64,000 bases of DNA from Myxococcus stipitatus. Lineage in GTDB: Bacteria > Myxococcota > Myxococcia > Myxococcales > Myxococcaceae. Both the position numbers and the translations under genes were made by a program. Below are positions 26,745 to 35,701 of this stretch, one piece after another. The notes under the pieces were generated by a model. It was given only the letters and a program-made list of their open reading frames with translations, searched no databases and was not told the origin of the DNA. Numbering within the stretch: position 1 is the first letter of the stretch; every line of letters starts with the position of its first letter. The DNA is taken from the NCBI RefSeq assembly GCF_021412625.1, contig NZ_JAKCFI010000005.1, positions 620,001 to 684,000 on the forward strand, written 5' to 3'.

Positions 26745-28148
26745 TCAGGGCTTGACCGTGACGTTGATCTTGAAGGAGCGGTCCACCAGGCCCGGCGCGA
26801 GCGCCTTGGCCAGGAAGAACTCCACCTCGAAGGACCCCGGGTTACGGGGCGTGAAGAAGAACTCGCGGGTCGCGGGCCCCCCATTGGGACCCTGCTCGAA
26901 GTTGGCCTCGCGCAGCCCCACGCGCTTGGCCACCGTGGGCTCGATGGCCCACGTGAAGCCAGGCTGCTCCGGCAGACGCACCGTGAGGCCATGGTTGAGC
27001 TTCACGTCCACCGAGGTCTGGACCTCGCCCTCGATATGGACCAGCTCCATCTCGTCGCGCGACACCGCCCGGGTCTCGGACGGACGCGGCTCGACGTTCT
27101 CCGCGCTGATGCGACCGCCCCAGCCGGACGTCTTGTCCACCACGCCCATGACCTGGAGCGTGTGCCCCACGTGCTTGCGCAGGCCCTTGGCCGCCGCCTT
27201 GCCCTCGATGAGGAACGACACCTGCTGGCGCGTGCCGCCGTTGGAGACCACGAGCACGAACTCCTCGCCCGTCATCTCCAGGTTGCCGCGCACCGCCGCG
27301 AAGCCCTTGATGCCCGCGCCCATGCCAGCCGCCGTCACCATGGAGACCTCGCCGGGAGACAGGTAGCGCAGCCGGGGCTCCGTATCCGCCGGGGGCGCCT
27401 CGACGACCTCCGCCTCCGGCTTCTTCGCCGAATATTTGCGCACGTCCACCACGCCACCGTGGTTGGACGTCTTGCGGATCATCCCGCTGACGGAGACCTT
27501 GTGGTTCACGTAGGCCGGCAGCACTTCCTGATCCGGCCCCTGGAGGAGGAAGGTCAGCTCGCGCTTGTCGCGCCCGACCACCACCAGGTTGGGCATCTCG
27601 TTGATGACCACCAGCCGGCCCTTGAGGCTGCCCTCGCCCATCACGCCACGGCCCTCGCCGGCGGTGAGCAGCTGCTCCATCTCGCGCTTGGTGAGCGGCT
27701 CGCCCGGAGGCGGCAGCTTCGTGGCGCGCGGACGCGGCTTCTCGACGGCGGGGATGACGACGGCGGCGGCCTTGGAGGCCCCCTTGGCGCCAGCGGCCTT
27801 CCCGGTGGTGGCCGCGGCCTTCGTCGCGGGCTTCTCCGGAGCGGCCTTGGCCGTCTTCGCCGCGGGAGCGGGCTTGGCGGCGGACTTCTTCGTCGCGGCG
27901 ACCTTCTCCTTGGCCTCCTTGACGGCGGGCTTCTCCGCCACCTCCGCCACGGCCTTCTTCACGGCGGCCTTGGCGGCCTTCACGGTGTCAGCGGCGCTCT
28001 TCGCGACCTTCGTCGCCGACGTGGCTACCCGTTTGGAGGCGTTCTTGATGAGATCCAGCCGGGCGGTCGTATCCTTCTTCGCGGCGGGCTTCGCGCCAGA
28101 CTTACCAGCGGGAGTCGCCTTCTTCGCCCCGGACTTGGGCTTGGCCAT
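26745..28148 (-). CDS. Histone H1-like tail joined to OB-like and chagasin-like domains
   Basis: 467 residues. Residues 1-145 are Lys/Ala/Pro-rich with KPAAK-like repeats, resembling histone H1. The middle part (about 150-360) looks like two similar beta-rich modules, each with a phrase such as VSGMIRKTSNHGGVVDVRKY or VMGVVDKTSGWGGRISAENV, possibly OB folds. The C-terminal 90 residues (VDVKLNHGLTVRLPEQPGF...) resemble chagasin-type inhibitor I42 beta sandwiches; this last assignment is weak. No signal peptide. It may be a nucleoid- or RNA-binding protein. A good sigma-70-type promoter lies upstream; the RNase R gene follows 107 bases downstream. Confidence 0.7.
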   Translation of the reverse strand: MAKPKSGAKKATPAGKSGAKPAAKKDTTARLDLIKNASKRVATSATKVAKSAADTVKAAKAAVKKAVAEVAEKPAVKEAKEKVAATKKSAAKPAPAAKTAKAAPEKPATKAAATTGKAAGAKGASKAAAVVIPAVEKPRPRATKLPPPGEPLTKREMEQLLTAGEGRGVMGEGSLKGRLVVINEMPNLVVVGRDKRELTFLLQGPDQEVLPAYVNHKVSVSGMIRKTSNHGGVVDVRKYSAKKPEAEVVEAPPADTEPRLRYLSPGEVSMVTAAGMGAGIKGFAAVRGNLEMTGEEFVLVVSNGGTRQQVSFLIEGKAAAKGLRKHVGHTLQVMGVVDKTSGWGGRISAENVEPRPSETRAVSRDEMELVHIEGEVQTSVDVKLNHGLTVRLPEQPGFTWAIEPTVAKRVGLREANFEQGPNGGPATREFFFTPRNPGSFEVEFFLAKALAPGLVDRSFKINVTVKP

Positions 28149-28237
28149 CGACGCCGTCTCCTTGAGAGTTCCCGTGAAGTTTCAACGGGTTGAAGGGCCA
28201 CCCCCGGTAGGGTGGGCGAGCCTCGCGATGACTCGTG

Positions 28238-28266
28238 CTTGTAACGATGATCAGCAGGGCTGTCAA
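28238..28266 (-). promoter_or_regulatory. Sigma-70-type promoter of the H1-like gene
   Basis: Reading the minus strand, TTGACA (28266-28261) and TACAAG (28243-28238) are separated by 17 bases. The transcript would start near 28231, about 80 bases before the ATG. The region is unusually A/T-rich for this window. Confidence 0.6.
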
Positions 28267-28322
28267 ACTAACACTTGATTTTCTCTCGGACTTTGCTTGG
28301 GAACGGGGTGGGGATTCCGCTC

Positions 28323-29555
28323 ATGATCGATGCCGCCACGCTGTTGCCGGAGGACGAGGCCCGCGCCCGGGTGCTGGCCCTCGCCTCGCCCCTGCCCGCG
28401 GAGTGGGTGGCGCTCGACGAGGGTCTGGGCCGCGCGCTCGCCGAGGATGTCATCGCCCAGCGCACCCTGCCCCCCTGGGACAACTCCGCCATGGACGGCT
28501 ACGCGGTGCGCGCCGCCGACCTCTCGGGGCCCCTGCCCGCGCGGATGCTCGTCCTCGAGACCATCTACGCTGGCGCCGCGCCGCGTCAGACGCTGCGGCC
28601 GCGCACCTGCTCGCGGATCATGACCGGGGCGCCGCTGCCCGCCGGAGCGGACGCGGTGGTGATGCGCGAGCGGGCGCGACCGGTGCCGGATGGCGGGGTG
28701 GATCAAGTCGACCTGCTGGAGGCCGTGGAGGCCGGCCAGTTCGTGCGGCCCCGGGGCGAGGACGCGCGCCAGGGCGAGGTGCTGCTGGCGCGGGGCACGC
28801 CGTTGGGCATCCCCGAGCTGGGGCTGTTGTGGGCCCAGGGCCGGACATCCGCGACGGTGCCGCGACGGCCCCGGGTGGCCATCCTCTCCACCGGCGACGA
28901 GCTGTGCCGCGTGGACGAGCCGCCCGACGGGCGCATCGTCGACACCAACGCCCCGTCGCTGGCGCTCGCGGTCCGGCGGGCCGGGGGGGTGCCGTCGCTG
29001 CTCGGCATCGCGCGGGACACGCGTGACGCCGTGGCGGAGGCGCTCGGCCGCGCGGAGGGCTTCGACGTGGTGCTCACCAGCGCGGGCGTCTCCGTGGGCG
29101 AGCGCGACTACGTGAAGGAGGTGCTCGCGGCCATCGGCGTGCAGCAGCACCTGTGGCGCGTGGCCATCAAGCCCGGCAAGCCGCTCGTGGTGGGCCAGCG
29201 CGCGTCCACCCTCTTCTTCGGCCTGCCCGGCAACCCCACCTCCTCGCTCGTCACCTTCGAGCTGTTCGTGCGACCCGCGCTGCGGCGGATGCTGGGGTTC
29301 TCGGACGTGACGCCGCCCCGGGTGGGCGGGCGGCTGGACGGGCGCCTGGCCAAGCCCCCGGGGCTCGCGCACTTCGTGCGGGTGACGGCCGCCTGGCGGG
29401 ACGGCGGGCTCTGGGCCAGGCCCCTCGCCACCCAGACGTCGGGGGCGCTCAGGTCCGCGGCGGCGGCCACCCACCTGCTGCACTTCCCCCGCGAAGCCAG
29501 CAGCTTGGCTCATGGCGACCCCGTGGAGCTGCTTCCGCTGTCCTGGGGCGCCTGA
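28323..29555 (+). CDS. moeA: Molybdopterin molybdenumtransferase MoeA
   Basis: 410 residues, the usual length, from the ATG at 28323. Hallmarks are LPPWDNSAMDGYAVR near the N-terminus, the SRIMTGAPLPAGADAVVM segment, the MoaB-like core with STGDEL and TSAGVSVGERDYVK, and the PGNPTSSLVTFELFVRP motif. MoeA inserts molybdate into adenylylated molybdopterin in the cytoplasm. MoaA, the first enzyme of the pathway, is encoded at 51.1 kb; other moa genes are not in the window. RibA follows 123 bases downstream on the same strand. Confidence 0.95.
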   Translation: MIDAATLLPEDEARARVLALASPLPAEWVALDEGLGRALAEDVIAQRTLPPWDNSAMDGYAVRAADLSGPLPARMLVLETIYAGAAPRQTLRPRTCSRIMTGAPLPAGADAVVMRERARPVPDGGVDQVDLLEAVEAGQFVRPRGEDARQGEVLLARGTPLGIPELGLLWAQGRTSATVPRRPRVAILSTGDELCRVDEPPDGRIVDTNAPSLALAVRRAGGVPSLLGIARDTRDAVAEALGRAEGFDVVLTSAGVSVGERDYVKEVLAAIGVQQHLWRVAIKPGKPLVVGQRASTLFFGLPGNPTSSLVTFELFVRPALRRMLGFSDVTPPRVGGRLDGRLAKPPGLAHFVRVTAAWRDGGLWARPLATQTSGALRSAAAATHLLHFPREASSLAHGDPVELLPLSWGA

Positions 29556-29678
29556 GAAACAAGATTCCGCCCCCGGGCATCTACGGGTTCGTACGAGGGC
29601 GGCGTCGCTGGTGAGTCCGCCTTGACTTGCGACGATGGGGGCTCCAAAGAGGAGCTTCCCTCTGGAGAATACGGAACC

Positions 29679-30353
29679 ATGTCGGACACACGCGCACCCC
29701 AGGTCCTTCCGACCCGCAAGCCCACTCAGCACCTGGAGCGGTTCTCGGAGGCGGACATCCCCACGGGGCGCGGCCCGTTGCGGACCATCGTCTTCCGGGA
29801 CAAGCGCAACGGCCGGGAGCACGTGGCGCTGGTGGTGGGGACCGTGACGGGCGTCGAGGGCGTGCCGGTGCGCATCCACTCCGAGTGTCTGACGAGCGAG
29901 GTCTTCGGCAGCCTCAAGTGCGACTGCCGCGCGCAGTTGGATCGCGCGCTGGACTTCATCTCCCAGCAGGGGCTGGGCGTCGTGCTCTACCTCCGCCAGG
30001 AGGGGCGGGGCATCGGCCTGGGGAACAAGATCAAGGCGTACGCGCTGCAGGCCAAGGGGCTGGACACCTACGAGGCGAACCGGCAGCTCGGCTTCGCGGA
30101 CGACCTGCGCACGTACGACATCGCGGCGGAGATGCTGCGCTCGCTGGACGTACGCTCGGTGGACCTCATCACCAACAACCCGCTGAAGATCGCCGGCATG
30201 GTCGAGGAGGGCATCCCCGTCCTGCGTCGAATCCCTTCCCGGACCGAGCACAATCCGCATAACGTCGACTACTTGAGGACGAAGCGCGAGCGTACGGGAC
30301 ATCTGATTGAGCTCTTCGCCGAGGACGACGACACGGAAGCCCAGGCCGGCTGA
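29679..30353 (+). CDS. ribA: GTP cyclohydrolase II
   Basis: 224 residues from the ATG at 29679. The zinc site is the Cys-x10-Cys-x-Cys pattern in CLTSEVFGSLKCDC, and the catalytic stretch is YLRQEGRGIGL. The C-terminal part contains the GTP-binding and release residues around LITNNPLKIAGM. The enzyme opens GTP to a diaminopyrimidine, formate and pyrophosphate, the first step of riboflavin synthesis. It is a stand-alone RibA; the RibB domain found in many bacterial RibBA fusions is missing. It has an N-terminal extension of about 25 residues. Confidence 0.94.
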   Translation: MSDTRAPQVLPTRKPTQHLERFSEADIPTGRGPLRTIVFRDKRNGREHVALVVGTVTGVEGVPVRIHSECLTSEVFGSLKCDCRAQLDRALDFISQQGLGVVLYLRQEGRGIGLGNKIKAYALQAKGLDTYEANRQLGFADDLRTYDIAAEMLRSLDVRSVDLITNNPLKIAGMVEEGIPVLRRIPSRTEHNPHNVDYLRTKRERTGHLIELFAEDDDTEAQAG

Positions 30354-30381
30354 GAAGCCTCCCCCGCGACGGCGCAACGCC

Positions 30382-31239
30382 GTGGCGAGAAACCGCGCGC
30401 GTGTGCCCTTCACGGTCCGCTTCTGGGGCGTGCGCGGCTCCATCCCCGCGCCCGGTCCACAGACGCGGCGCTACGGCGGCAACACCCCGTGCGTGGAGAT
30501 CCGGTGCGGGGACGAGCTGCTCATCTTCGACCTGGGCTCTGGCGCGCGCTCACTGGGTGATTCGTTGCTCGCCGCGGGTGGCGAGCCGGTGCGCGGGAAC
30601 ATCTTCATCACGCACTACCATTACGACCACCTGCAGGGCCTGCCGTTCTTCGCGCCCATCTTCGTGCCCTCCACCGAGCTGACCATCAACGGTCCGGCGC
30701 GCAACGGGCGCACGACGCGGGAGATCCTCGGCGGGCAGATGGTGCCGCCCTACTTCCCCGTGACGGCGGAGGACACGTTCCGGGCGAAGCTGACGTACCG
30801 GGACCTCCCGGAGGGCGAGTCGCTCCAGATCGGCCCCGCGAAGGTGCGGTGGCTGGAGCTTCACCACCCGGGCGGCAATCTGGGCTACCGCGTGGAGTGC
30901 GGCGGGCGCTCGGTGGTGTACGCGACGGACGTGGAGCACGGCAGCGAGCTGGACTCGGGGCTGTTCGAGTTCTCCCGGGGCGCGGACCTGCTCATCTACG
31001 ACTCCATGTACACGGAGGACGAGTACCACGGCCGCGCGGGCCCCGCCCGCACGGGCTGGGGCCACTCGACGTGGCAGGCGGCGGTGGCCGCGGCCAACGC
31101 CTCGAAGGTGAAGACGCTGGTGCTCTTCCACCACGACCCGGGACGCGATGACGCCTCCATGGACCGGCTGCTGCGCCAGGTGCGCAAGCACCGCCCGGAG
31201 GCCATCGCCGCCAAGGAGTCGATGGTCCTCGAGCCGTAG
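30382..31239 (+). CDS. MBL-fold metallo-hydrolase
   Basis: 285 residues from the GTG at 30382, 28 bases after ribA. The core begins VRFWGVRGSIPAPG, common to a large bacterial MBL subgroup. The metal motif is THYHYDHLQGLPFF (HxHxDH). Later ligands are HHPGGNLGY, YATDVEHG and FHHDP. The preceding basic stretch could extend the protein into the ribA reading frame, but no better start exists. Substrates in this subgroup are often cyclic nucleotides, phosphodiesters or phosphonate intermediates; none can be assigned. The close same-strand position suggests cotranscription with ribA. Confidence 0.85.
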   Translation: MARNRARVPFTVRFWGVRGSIPAPGPQTRRYGGNTPCVEIRCGDELLIFDLGSGARSLGDSLLAAGGEPVRGNIFITHYHYDHLQGLPFFAPIFVPSTELTINGPARNGRTTREILGGQMVPPYFPVTAEDTFRAKLTYRDLPEGESLQIGPAKVRWLELHHPGGNLGYRVECGGRSVVYATDVEHGSELDSGLFEFSRGADLLIYDSMYTEDEYHGRAGPARTGWGHSTWQAAVAAANASKVKTLVLFHHDPGRDDASMDRLLRQVRKHRPEAIAAKESMVLEP

Positions 31240-31249
31240 CCCCCGCGAC

Positions 31250-32335
31250 TCAGGTCGTCTGGTTCGAGACGGTGCGCCGCACCGTCTCCTTCAGTCCCCG
31301 GAAGGGCAGCCGCTCCAGCGCGGTGGGGGCGTCCACCCACTCGAAGGCGTCGTGCTCCGGCCCCAGCCTCACGGAGGTGTCCGGAGGGGCCCGTACGCCG
31401 AAGCCATGTTCCTCGGCGAGCACGGGCGGCAACGTCTCGCCCACGGCGAAGGCGTGGCGATAGGCGAGGTCCACGACGGGCAACCGCAGCCCCGTCTCCT
31501 CCTCCAGCTCCCGCGCGGCGGCCTGGGCCGGTGACTCCCCCGCCTCCACCCGGCCGGTGAGGATCTGCCAGAAGCCGCCGCGCTCGGGGCGGCGACGCAC
31601 GAGCAGCACCTGGGCCTCCGCGCCGTGGCCCCGCACCACGGCCACGCTCACGGTGCGCATGAGGGGCGCGGGCTCCGCGCGCTCGCTCTCGAACACGGAG
31701 CAGAAGGCGCGGGCGAGCGACTCCTCCACGTCGGCCACGGGGATGGCATGCCCGAGCTCGCGCTGCATGGAGGTGACGCCCGCCTCGCGGATGCCGCACG
31801 GGACGATGAGGCGGAAGTGCTCCATGCGCGTGTTCACGTTGAGCGCGAAGCCATGCGACGTGAGCCACCGCGAGATGTGGATGCCGATGGCGGCGATCTT
31901 CCGCGCGTCCGGCGCTCCCTCCTGGCCGATCCACACCCCCGGCCACTTGGGGATGGGCCCCGCGGTGATGCCCCACTCGGACAGGGTCCCCATGACGGAG
32001 CGCTCCACGTCGCGCACGTAGCGGCGCACGTCATGGCGCGAGTCGGGGAGCAGGAAGATGGGGTAGCCGACGATCTGCCCCGGCCCATGGTACGTGACGT
32101 CGCCGCCACGGTTGGTCTCGAAGAGCTCCACGCCCTCCTGGGTCAGGCGCTCATCGGACGCGGTGATGTTCTCGCGCTTCGCGCCGCGCCCGAGCGTCAG
32201 GACGGGAGGATGCTCGAGCAGGAGCAGCGCGTCCGTCGCGAGCCCCTTCCGACGCGCGTCTCCGAAGAGGCGCATGAGGTTGAGCCCGTCCTCGTACTCG
32301 ACGCGGCCCAGACGGTAGACGGTGATGGTGTTCAC
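31250..32335 (-). CDS. lipB: LipB octanoyltransferase fused to a Nudix hydrolase
   Basis: 361 residues from the GTG at 32335 (AAGGG 6 bases upstream). Residues 1-215 are LipB: ALLLLEHPPVLTLGRGA, the RGGDVTYHGPGQ motif, catalytic Lys in ARKIAAIGIHISRW and catalytic Cys in IVPCGI. Residues of about 220-361 are a complete Nudix domain with the box GRVEAGESPAQAAARELEEE followed by TGL. LipB moves octanoate from acyl carrier protein to E2 lipoyl domains. The Nudix substrate is unknown. The GTG start overlaps the stop of the upstream ATPase gene by 4 bases. LipA, E2 and E3 genes lie within 7 kb. Confidence 0.92.
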   Translation of the reverse strand: MNTITVYRLGRVEYEDGLNLMRLFGDARRKGLATDALLLLEHPPVLTLGRGAKRENITASDERLTQEGVELFETNRGGDVTYHGPGQIVGYPIFLLPDSRHDVRRYVRDVERSVMGTLSEWGITAGPIPKWPGVWIGQEGAPDARKIAAIGIHISRWLTSHGFALNVNTRMEHFRLIVPCGIREAGVTSMQRELGHAIPVADVEESLARAFCSVFESERAEPAPLMRTVSVAVVRGHGAEAQVLLVRRRPERGGFWQILTGRVEAGESPAQAAARELEEETGLRLPVVDLAYRHAFAVGETLPPVLAEEHGFGVRAPPDTSVRLGPEHDAFEWVDAPTALERLPFRGLKETVRRTVSNQTT

Positions 32336-34149
32336 GATGTTCCCTTTCGCCGGCCCTTGCGCGGAGCCGCGGGCTTCTTCGCCTCGGGCTCCAATCCCCA
32401 CGTTCCCGCCGGAATCCTGTCGAGCAACGCGCGCAGCTCATGGCCCGCGCGCGGCGAGCGCGAAGCCTCCTTCGCGATGGCGGCCAGCGCGTCCTCGGAG
32501 AGGATGACCGCGGGGTCTCTCGACGCCAGCCGCGCGCGAGCAATCTCCATGGAGTCGGCGACGGAGGGCGCGGGCAGGGACACGAGCACCTGGACCCGCT
32601 CGAGGACTCCCGTGGGGATGCGCCCCTGGACGGCGTGGGAGAGCGCCTCGGTCGTGGGAAGGACGCAGGGCCCGGCGTCCCCCCGCAGCCGCACTCCACC
32701 GTGCTCACGCGCCTGTCCCCGAGCGCTCAACACCACGGCTGGGCGGACGTCCCGCCCCAGGAAGGCGCACAGCGCCGCGTGGTCTTCCGGGGACAGCCGG
32801 TCGGCGTCCTCCACGAGCAGCGGCGTGGTCGACGCCGTCTCGGAAAGAGAAGCCACGGACGCGCGGACGCCCCACCCTCGCCGCTGCCACTGACTGAACA
32901 ACGTGCTCTTGCCGCACCCCTCGGGGCCCACCACGAGGAGACAGCGCGCACCGGCAAGGAGGCTTCGTTCGATCGAGGCCATCACCTCGGGTTGACCCAC
33001 GAAGTCCAGGTCCGCCGCGCTCGTGACGGCGGAGCCCGGGTGGGTGGGCCTGGGGACCGGCTTCACGTCTCCCAGGAGGGACGCGGACTCGGTCAGACAC
33101 GCCTTGCAGATGAACGCAGCGGCCGGGCCCGCCACCAGCGCGCCGACCTCCGCCTGGGGACGGCAGCAGAACGAGCACCAGGCCTCCACGGCGACATCGG
33201 CGCGCGTGGGGCCTCGCTCGATGATGCGCGGCTCACGCCTGCGCCGAGGAGCGGGCTCCTCGTCCCTCGGGTCGGGACGCCACGTCGACCGGACAGGGGG
33301 CGCGTCCATCGCGTCCTCCGCGAGGAACATCCCCTCCTCCGCGATGAGGCCCACGCCGCGCACGCCCCAGCCAACGCTCGCCGCTCCCTCGGCCGGAGCC
33401 CCAGCTTCGACGTCGTCCTCCGACACGCCAGCCCGAGGCTCCCCCGCCTCCTCCACTCCGACCATCGAAGACGAAGCCTTTGGCCCCGCGGACATGGCGC
33501 CTGCGTCCACACTCCCCAGCTGACGTGTCCCGGCCTCTGCCACGCCGACCATCGAGGATGGAGCCTGGGGCCCCGAGAATGCGACAGACGTGGGGCCTGC
33601 GTCCGCGCTCCCCGGCAGACGTGTCCCCGCCTCCGCCGCCCCTCCCGCCTGACGAATGTCCGCGTCCGACGGCGCCTCGACCATCGCGGCCACGCGGGCG
33701 AGCTGGGCCTCCAGTCGCTGGAGATCCTCCGCGACCTCCGTCTCCAGGACCCACGTCTCGTGCACGCGAGGGGGCTGGGCCTCCTCGCCCCGGGCCTCCA
33801 CCGCGCGGAGCGCCTCGTCGATGAGCCGCTGCCTGCGCGCCAGCTCCGGCAGCGGGACCTCGTCGTCCGTCAACGCCTGGACCAGCCGCGAGTCCTCGTC
33901 CTGCTCGCCATCACCTCGCGCGAGCAGCGTCTCCGGCATCCACTCGAGGCGCTGCACCTCCTCGATGATGTCCAGGCGGCTCCCGTCGAGCCTGCGGGCA
34001 TGGCGCAGCAGTTGGAGCGCTCGCGGCGCGTTCCCCGCCTTGCGGTACGCCTCGGCCGCTCTCTGGAGGCACTCCACCGCGCGGGGCACGTCGCCCTGGA
34101 GCTCGGCGGTCTGCGCGGCGCGGATCAGCTCGCGAGGATTCTCAGCCAT
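32332..34149 (-). CDS. ATPase with a ClpX-type zinc finger and N-terminal TPR-like region
   Basis: 605 residues. The first 60 residues look like TPR helices (LIRAAQTAELQGDVPRAVECL split over two helices). Residues 165-260 are low-complexity with an imperfect repeat. Cys325, Cys328, Cys348 and Cys351 form a zinc finger (CSFCCRPQ ... VAGPAAAFICKACL) closely resembling the ClpX N-terminal finger. A P-loop ATPase follows: Walker A GPEGCGKST at 408-416 and LLVEDADRL as Walker B. The ClpX unfoldase core and ClpP-docking loop are not seen. Cotranslated with lipB. The role is unknown; a regulatory or scaffold ATPase is plausible. Confidence 0.7.
   Translation of the reverse strand: MAENPRELIRAAQTAELQGDVPRAVECLQRAAEAYRKAGNAPRALQLLRHARRLDGSRLDIIEEVQRLEWMPETLLARGDGEQDEDSRLVQALTDDEVPLPELARRQRLIDEALRAVEARGEEAQPPRVHETWVLETEVAEDLQRLEAQLARVAAMVEAPSDADIRQAGGAAEAGTRLPGSADAGPTSVAFSGPQAPSSMVGVAEAGTRQLGSVDAGAMSAGPKASSSMVGVEEAGEPRAGVSEDDVEAGAPAEGAASVGWGVRGVGLIAEEGMFLAEDAMDAPPVRSTWRPDPRDEEPAPRRRREPRIIERGPTRADVAVEAWCSFCCRPQAEVGALVAGPAAAFICKACLTESASLLGDVKPVPRPTHPGSAVTSAADLDFVGQPEVMASIERSLLAGARCLLVVGPEGCGKSTLFSQWQRRGWGVRASVASLSETASTTPLLVEDADRLSPEDHAALCAFLGRDVRPAVVLSARGQAREHGGVRLRGDAGPCVLPTTEALSHAVQGRIPTGVLERVQVLVSLPAPSVADSMEIARARLASRDPAVILSEDALAAIAKEASRSPRAGHELRALLDRIPAGTWGLEPEAKKPAAPRKGRRKGTS
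33454..33636 (-). repeat. Imperfect tandem repeat in the zinc-finger ATPase gene
   Basis: Residues 172-203 and 204-232 repeat the pattern AEAGTR-x2-GS-x-DAG ... SSMVGV, and a third partial unit (EEAGEPR) follows. Units are 32 and 29 residues. The region is probably disordered linker. Confidence 0.65.
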
Positions 34150-34305
34150 ACGGATAGAGCCTAACCCCGCCGGACGCCCCCTGCCTGGACTCCTCACCCA
34201 CGCCGGGCATCGCGAGCGTTTCCCAGGCCGCCGACGTCCACCCACCGGCCCACCAGGCGCTGCCTCGGACGGGATGGGGGCCGACGCCAGGGCCCTCGAA
34301 CGACA

Positions 34306-34348
34306 CCGGCCCGGACGGATGCGCGCCGAGCGCCTCCTCCCGGGCCGG
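34306..34348 (-). terminator. Nine-bp hairpin downstream of the E2 gene
   Basis: CCGGCCCGG (34306-34314) pairs perfectly with CCGGGCCGG (34340-34348) across a 25-base loop, about 25 bases past the E2 stop. No U-tract follows, so termination here is only a guess. Confidence 0.35.
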
Positions 34349-34372
34349 GAACGAAACCGCCACCGCGCCGCC

Positions 34373-35641
34373 TCACGCCATGGCGAGGAACAGCAGGTCC
34401 GGCTTCTCCAGATACTTGATGACCTCGTAGACGAAGTCCGCCGCCACGGAGCCGTCGATGACGCGGTGGTCGCAGGAGAGCGACAGGTTCATCATGTCGC
34501 GGATGACGATCTGATCGTCCTTCACCGCCGGGCGCTTCTTCATCTTGTGCACGCCCATGATGCCCACCTCGGGGTGGTTGATGATGGGCGTGGCGAACAG
34601 GCCACCGCTCTGTCCCAGCGAGGTGATGGTGAAGGTGCCGCCCGTCAGCTCCTCCATCTTCAGCTTTCGCTCGCGCGCCGCGGCGCCCAACCGGGCCGTC
34701 TCCCGCGCCAGCTCCGCCAGCGTGAGTCGATCCGCGTCCTTCACCACCGCCACGGTGAGCCCGTCCGGCGTGGCCACCGCCATGCCGATGTTGTACTCGC
34801 CGCGCACCACCAGCTCCTGCGCCGCCTCGTCGAAGTTCGCGTTCAGGTGGGGGAACTTCTTCAGCGCCGCGATGGTGGCCTTGATGATGAACGGCAGGTA
34901 GTTGAGCTTGGTGCCGTCACCCGCCGCCGCGAGCTGGGCGTTGAGGCGCGCGCGCAGCGCCACCAGCTCCGTCGCGTCCACCTCCTCCACGAACGCGAAG
35001 TGCGGCATGGTGAACTTCGAGCGCACCATCTTCTCGGCGATCTTCTTGCGCAGCCCCCGCAGCGGAATCCGCTCGTCCGCCCGCCCCGCCGACACGGCCG
35101 GAGCCGCCGGACGCGCCTGGGCCGGCGCCTGCGCGGACACCACGTTGCGCTGCGAGCCACCCTCCAGCGCCGCCACCACGTCCGCCTTCGTCACCCGCCC
35201 CTGCGGGCCGCTGCCCGCGATGGTCGCCAGGTCCAGCCCGTGCTCGCGCGCCATGCGCCGGGTCACCGGCGTCGCCAGGACCTTCGTCGCGGGGACGGCA
35301 GCGGCGGCCGCCGCTGGAGCCTGGGCGGCGGCTGCGGGAGCCGCCGCCGGAGCGGGAGCCGCCGGAGCACCATGCCCCGCGGGCTGCGCGGGCGCCGCGC
35401 CCTCGATGTCCAGGGTGACGAGGAGCTGGTGCACCTTCGCCATGTCCCCTTCCTTGCCGTGCGTCTTCAGCACGCGGCCGGCCTTCGGGCTAGGGACGGT
35501 GACCGTGGCCTTGTCCGTCATCACCTCGGCGAGCACCTGGTCTTCCTTGACGACGTCACCTTCCTTGACGTGCCACTTGACCAGCTCGCCCTCCATCACG
35601 CCTTCACCGAGGTCGGGGAGCTTGAATTCGAACGTTGCCAT
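34373..35641 (-). CDS. Dihydrolipoamide acyltransferase, E2 of a 2-oxoacid dehydrogenase complex
   Basis: 422 residues with one lipoyl domain (1-80, lipoyl Lys44 in EVMTDKATVTVP), an Ala/Pro-rich swinging linker (about 85-125), a peripheral-subunit-binding domain (about 128-162) and the catalytic acyltransferase core, whose active site is DHRVIDG near residue 392. It acetylates or acylates CoA from the lipoyl arm. The single lipoyl domain and sequence style allow a pyruvate or branched-chain complex; which one cannot be decided. lipA lies 60 bases upstream on the same strand, and E3 is nearby. No E1 genes are in the window. Confidence 0.92.
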   Translation of the reverse strand: MATFEFKLPDLGEGVMEGELVKWHVKEGDVVKEDQVLAEVMTDKATVTVPSPKAGRVLKTHGKEGDMAKVHQLLVTLDIEGAAPAQPAGHGAPAAPAPAAAPAAAAQAPAAAAAAVPATKVLATPVTRRMAREHGLDLATIAGSGPQGRVTKADVVAALEGGSQRNVVSAQAPAQARPAAPAVSAGRADERIPLRGLRKKIAEKMVRSKFTMPHFAFVEEVDATELVALRARLNAQLAAAGDGTKLNYLPFIIKATIAALKKFPHLNANFDEAAQELVVRGEYNIGMAVATPDGLTVAVVKDADRLTLAELARETARLGAAARERKLKMEELTGGTFTITSLGQSGGLFATPIINHPEVGIMGVHKMKKRPAVKDDQIVIRDMMNLSLSCDHRVIDGSVAADFVYEVIKYLEKPDLLFLAMA

Positions 35642-35701
35642 GGGGTGGTCTTTCCGAGGGGAACGGGGGTTGCGTCAAGCCACGAATCGAGGCGATTCGT
35701 C

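Noticed and set aside
23635..27366. 1243-codon open frame antisense to RNase R and the H1-like gene
   Set aside because: No recognisable domain, Arg/His/Leu-rich composition typical of antisense shadows, and it overlaps two confident genes on the opposite strand.
28235..29026. Plus-strand frame overlapping the start of moeA
   Set aside because: Out of phase with moeA, Arg/Gly/Ala-rich without motifs, and lacks a ribosome-binding site.
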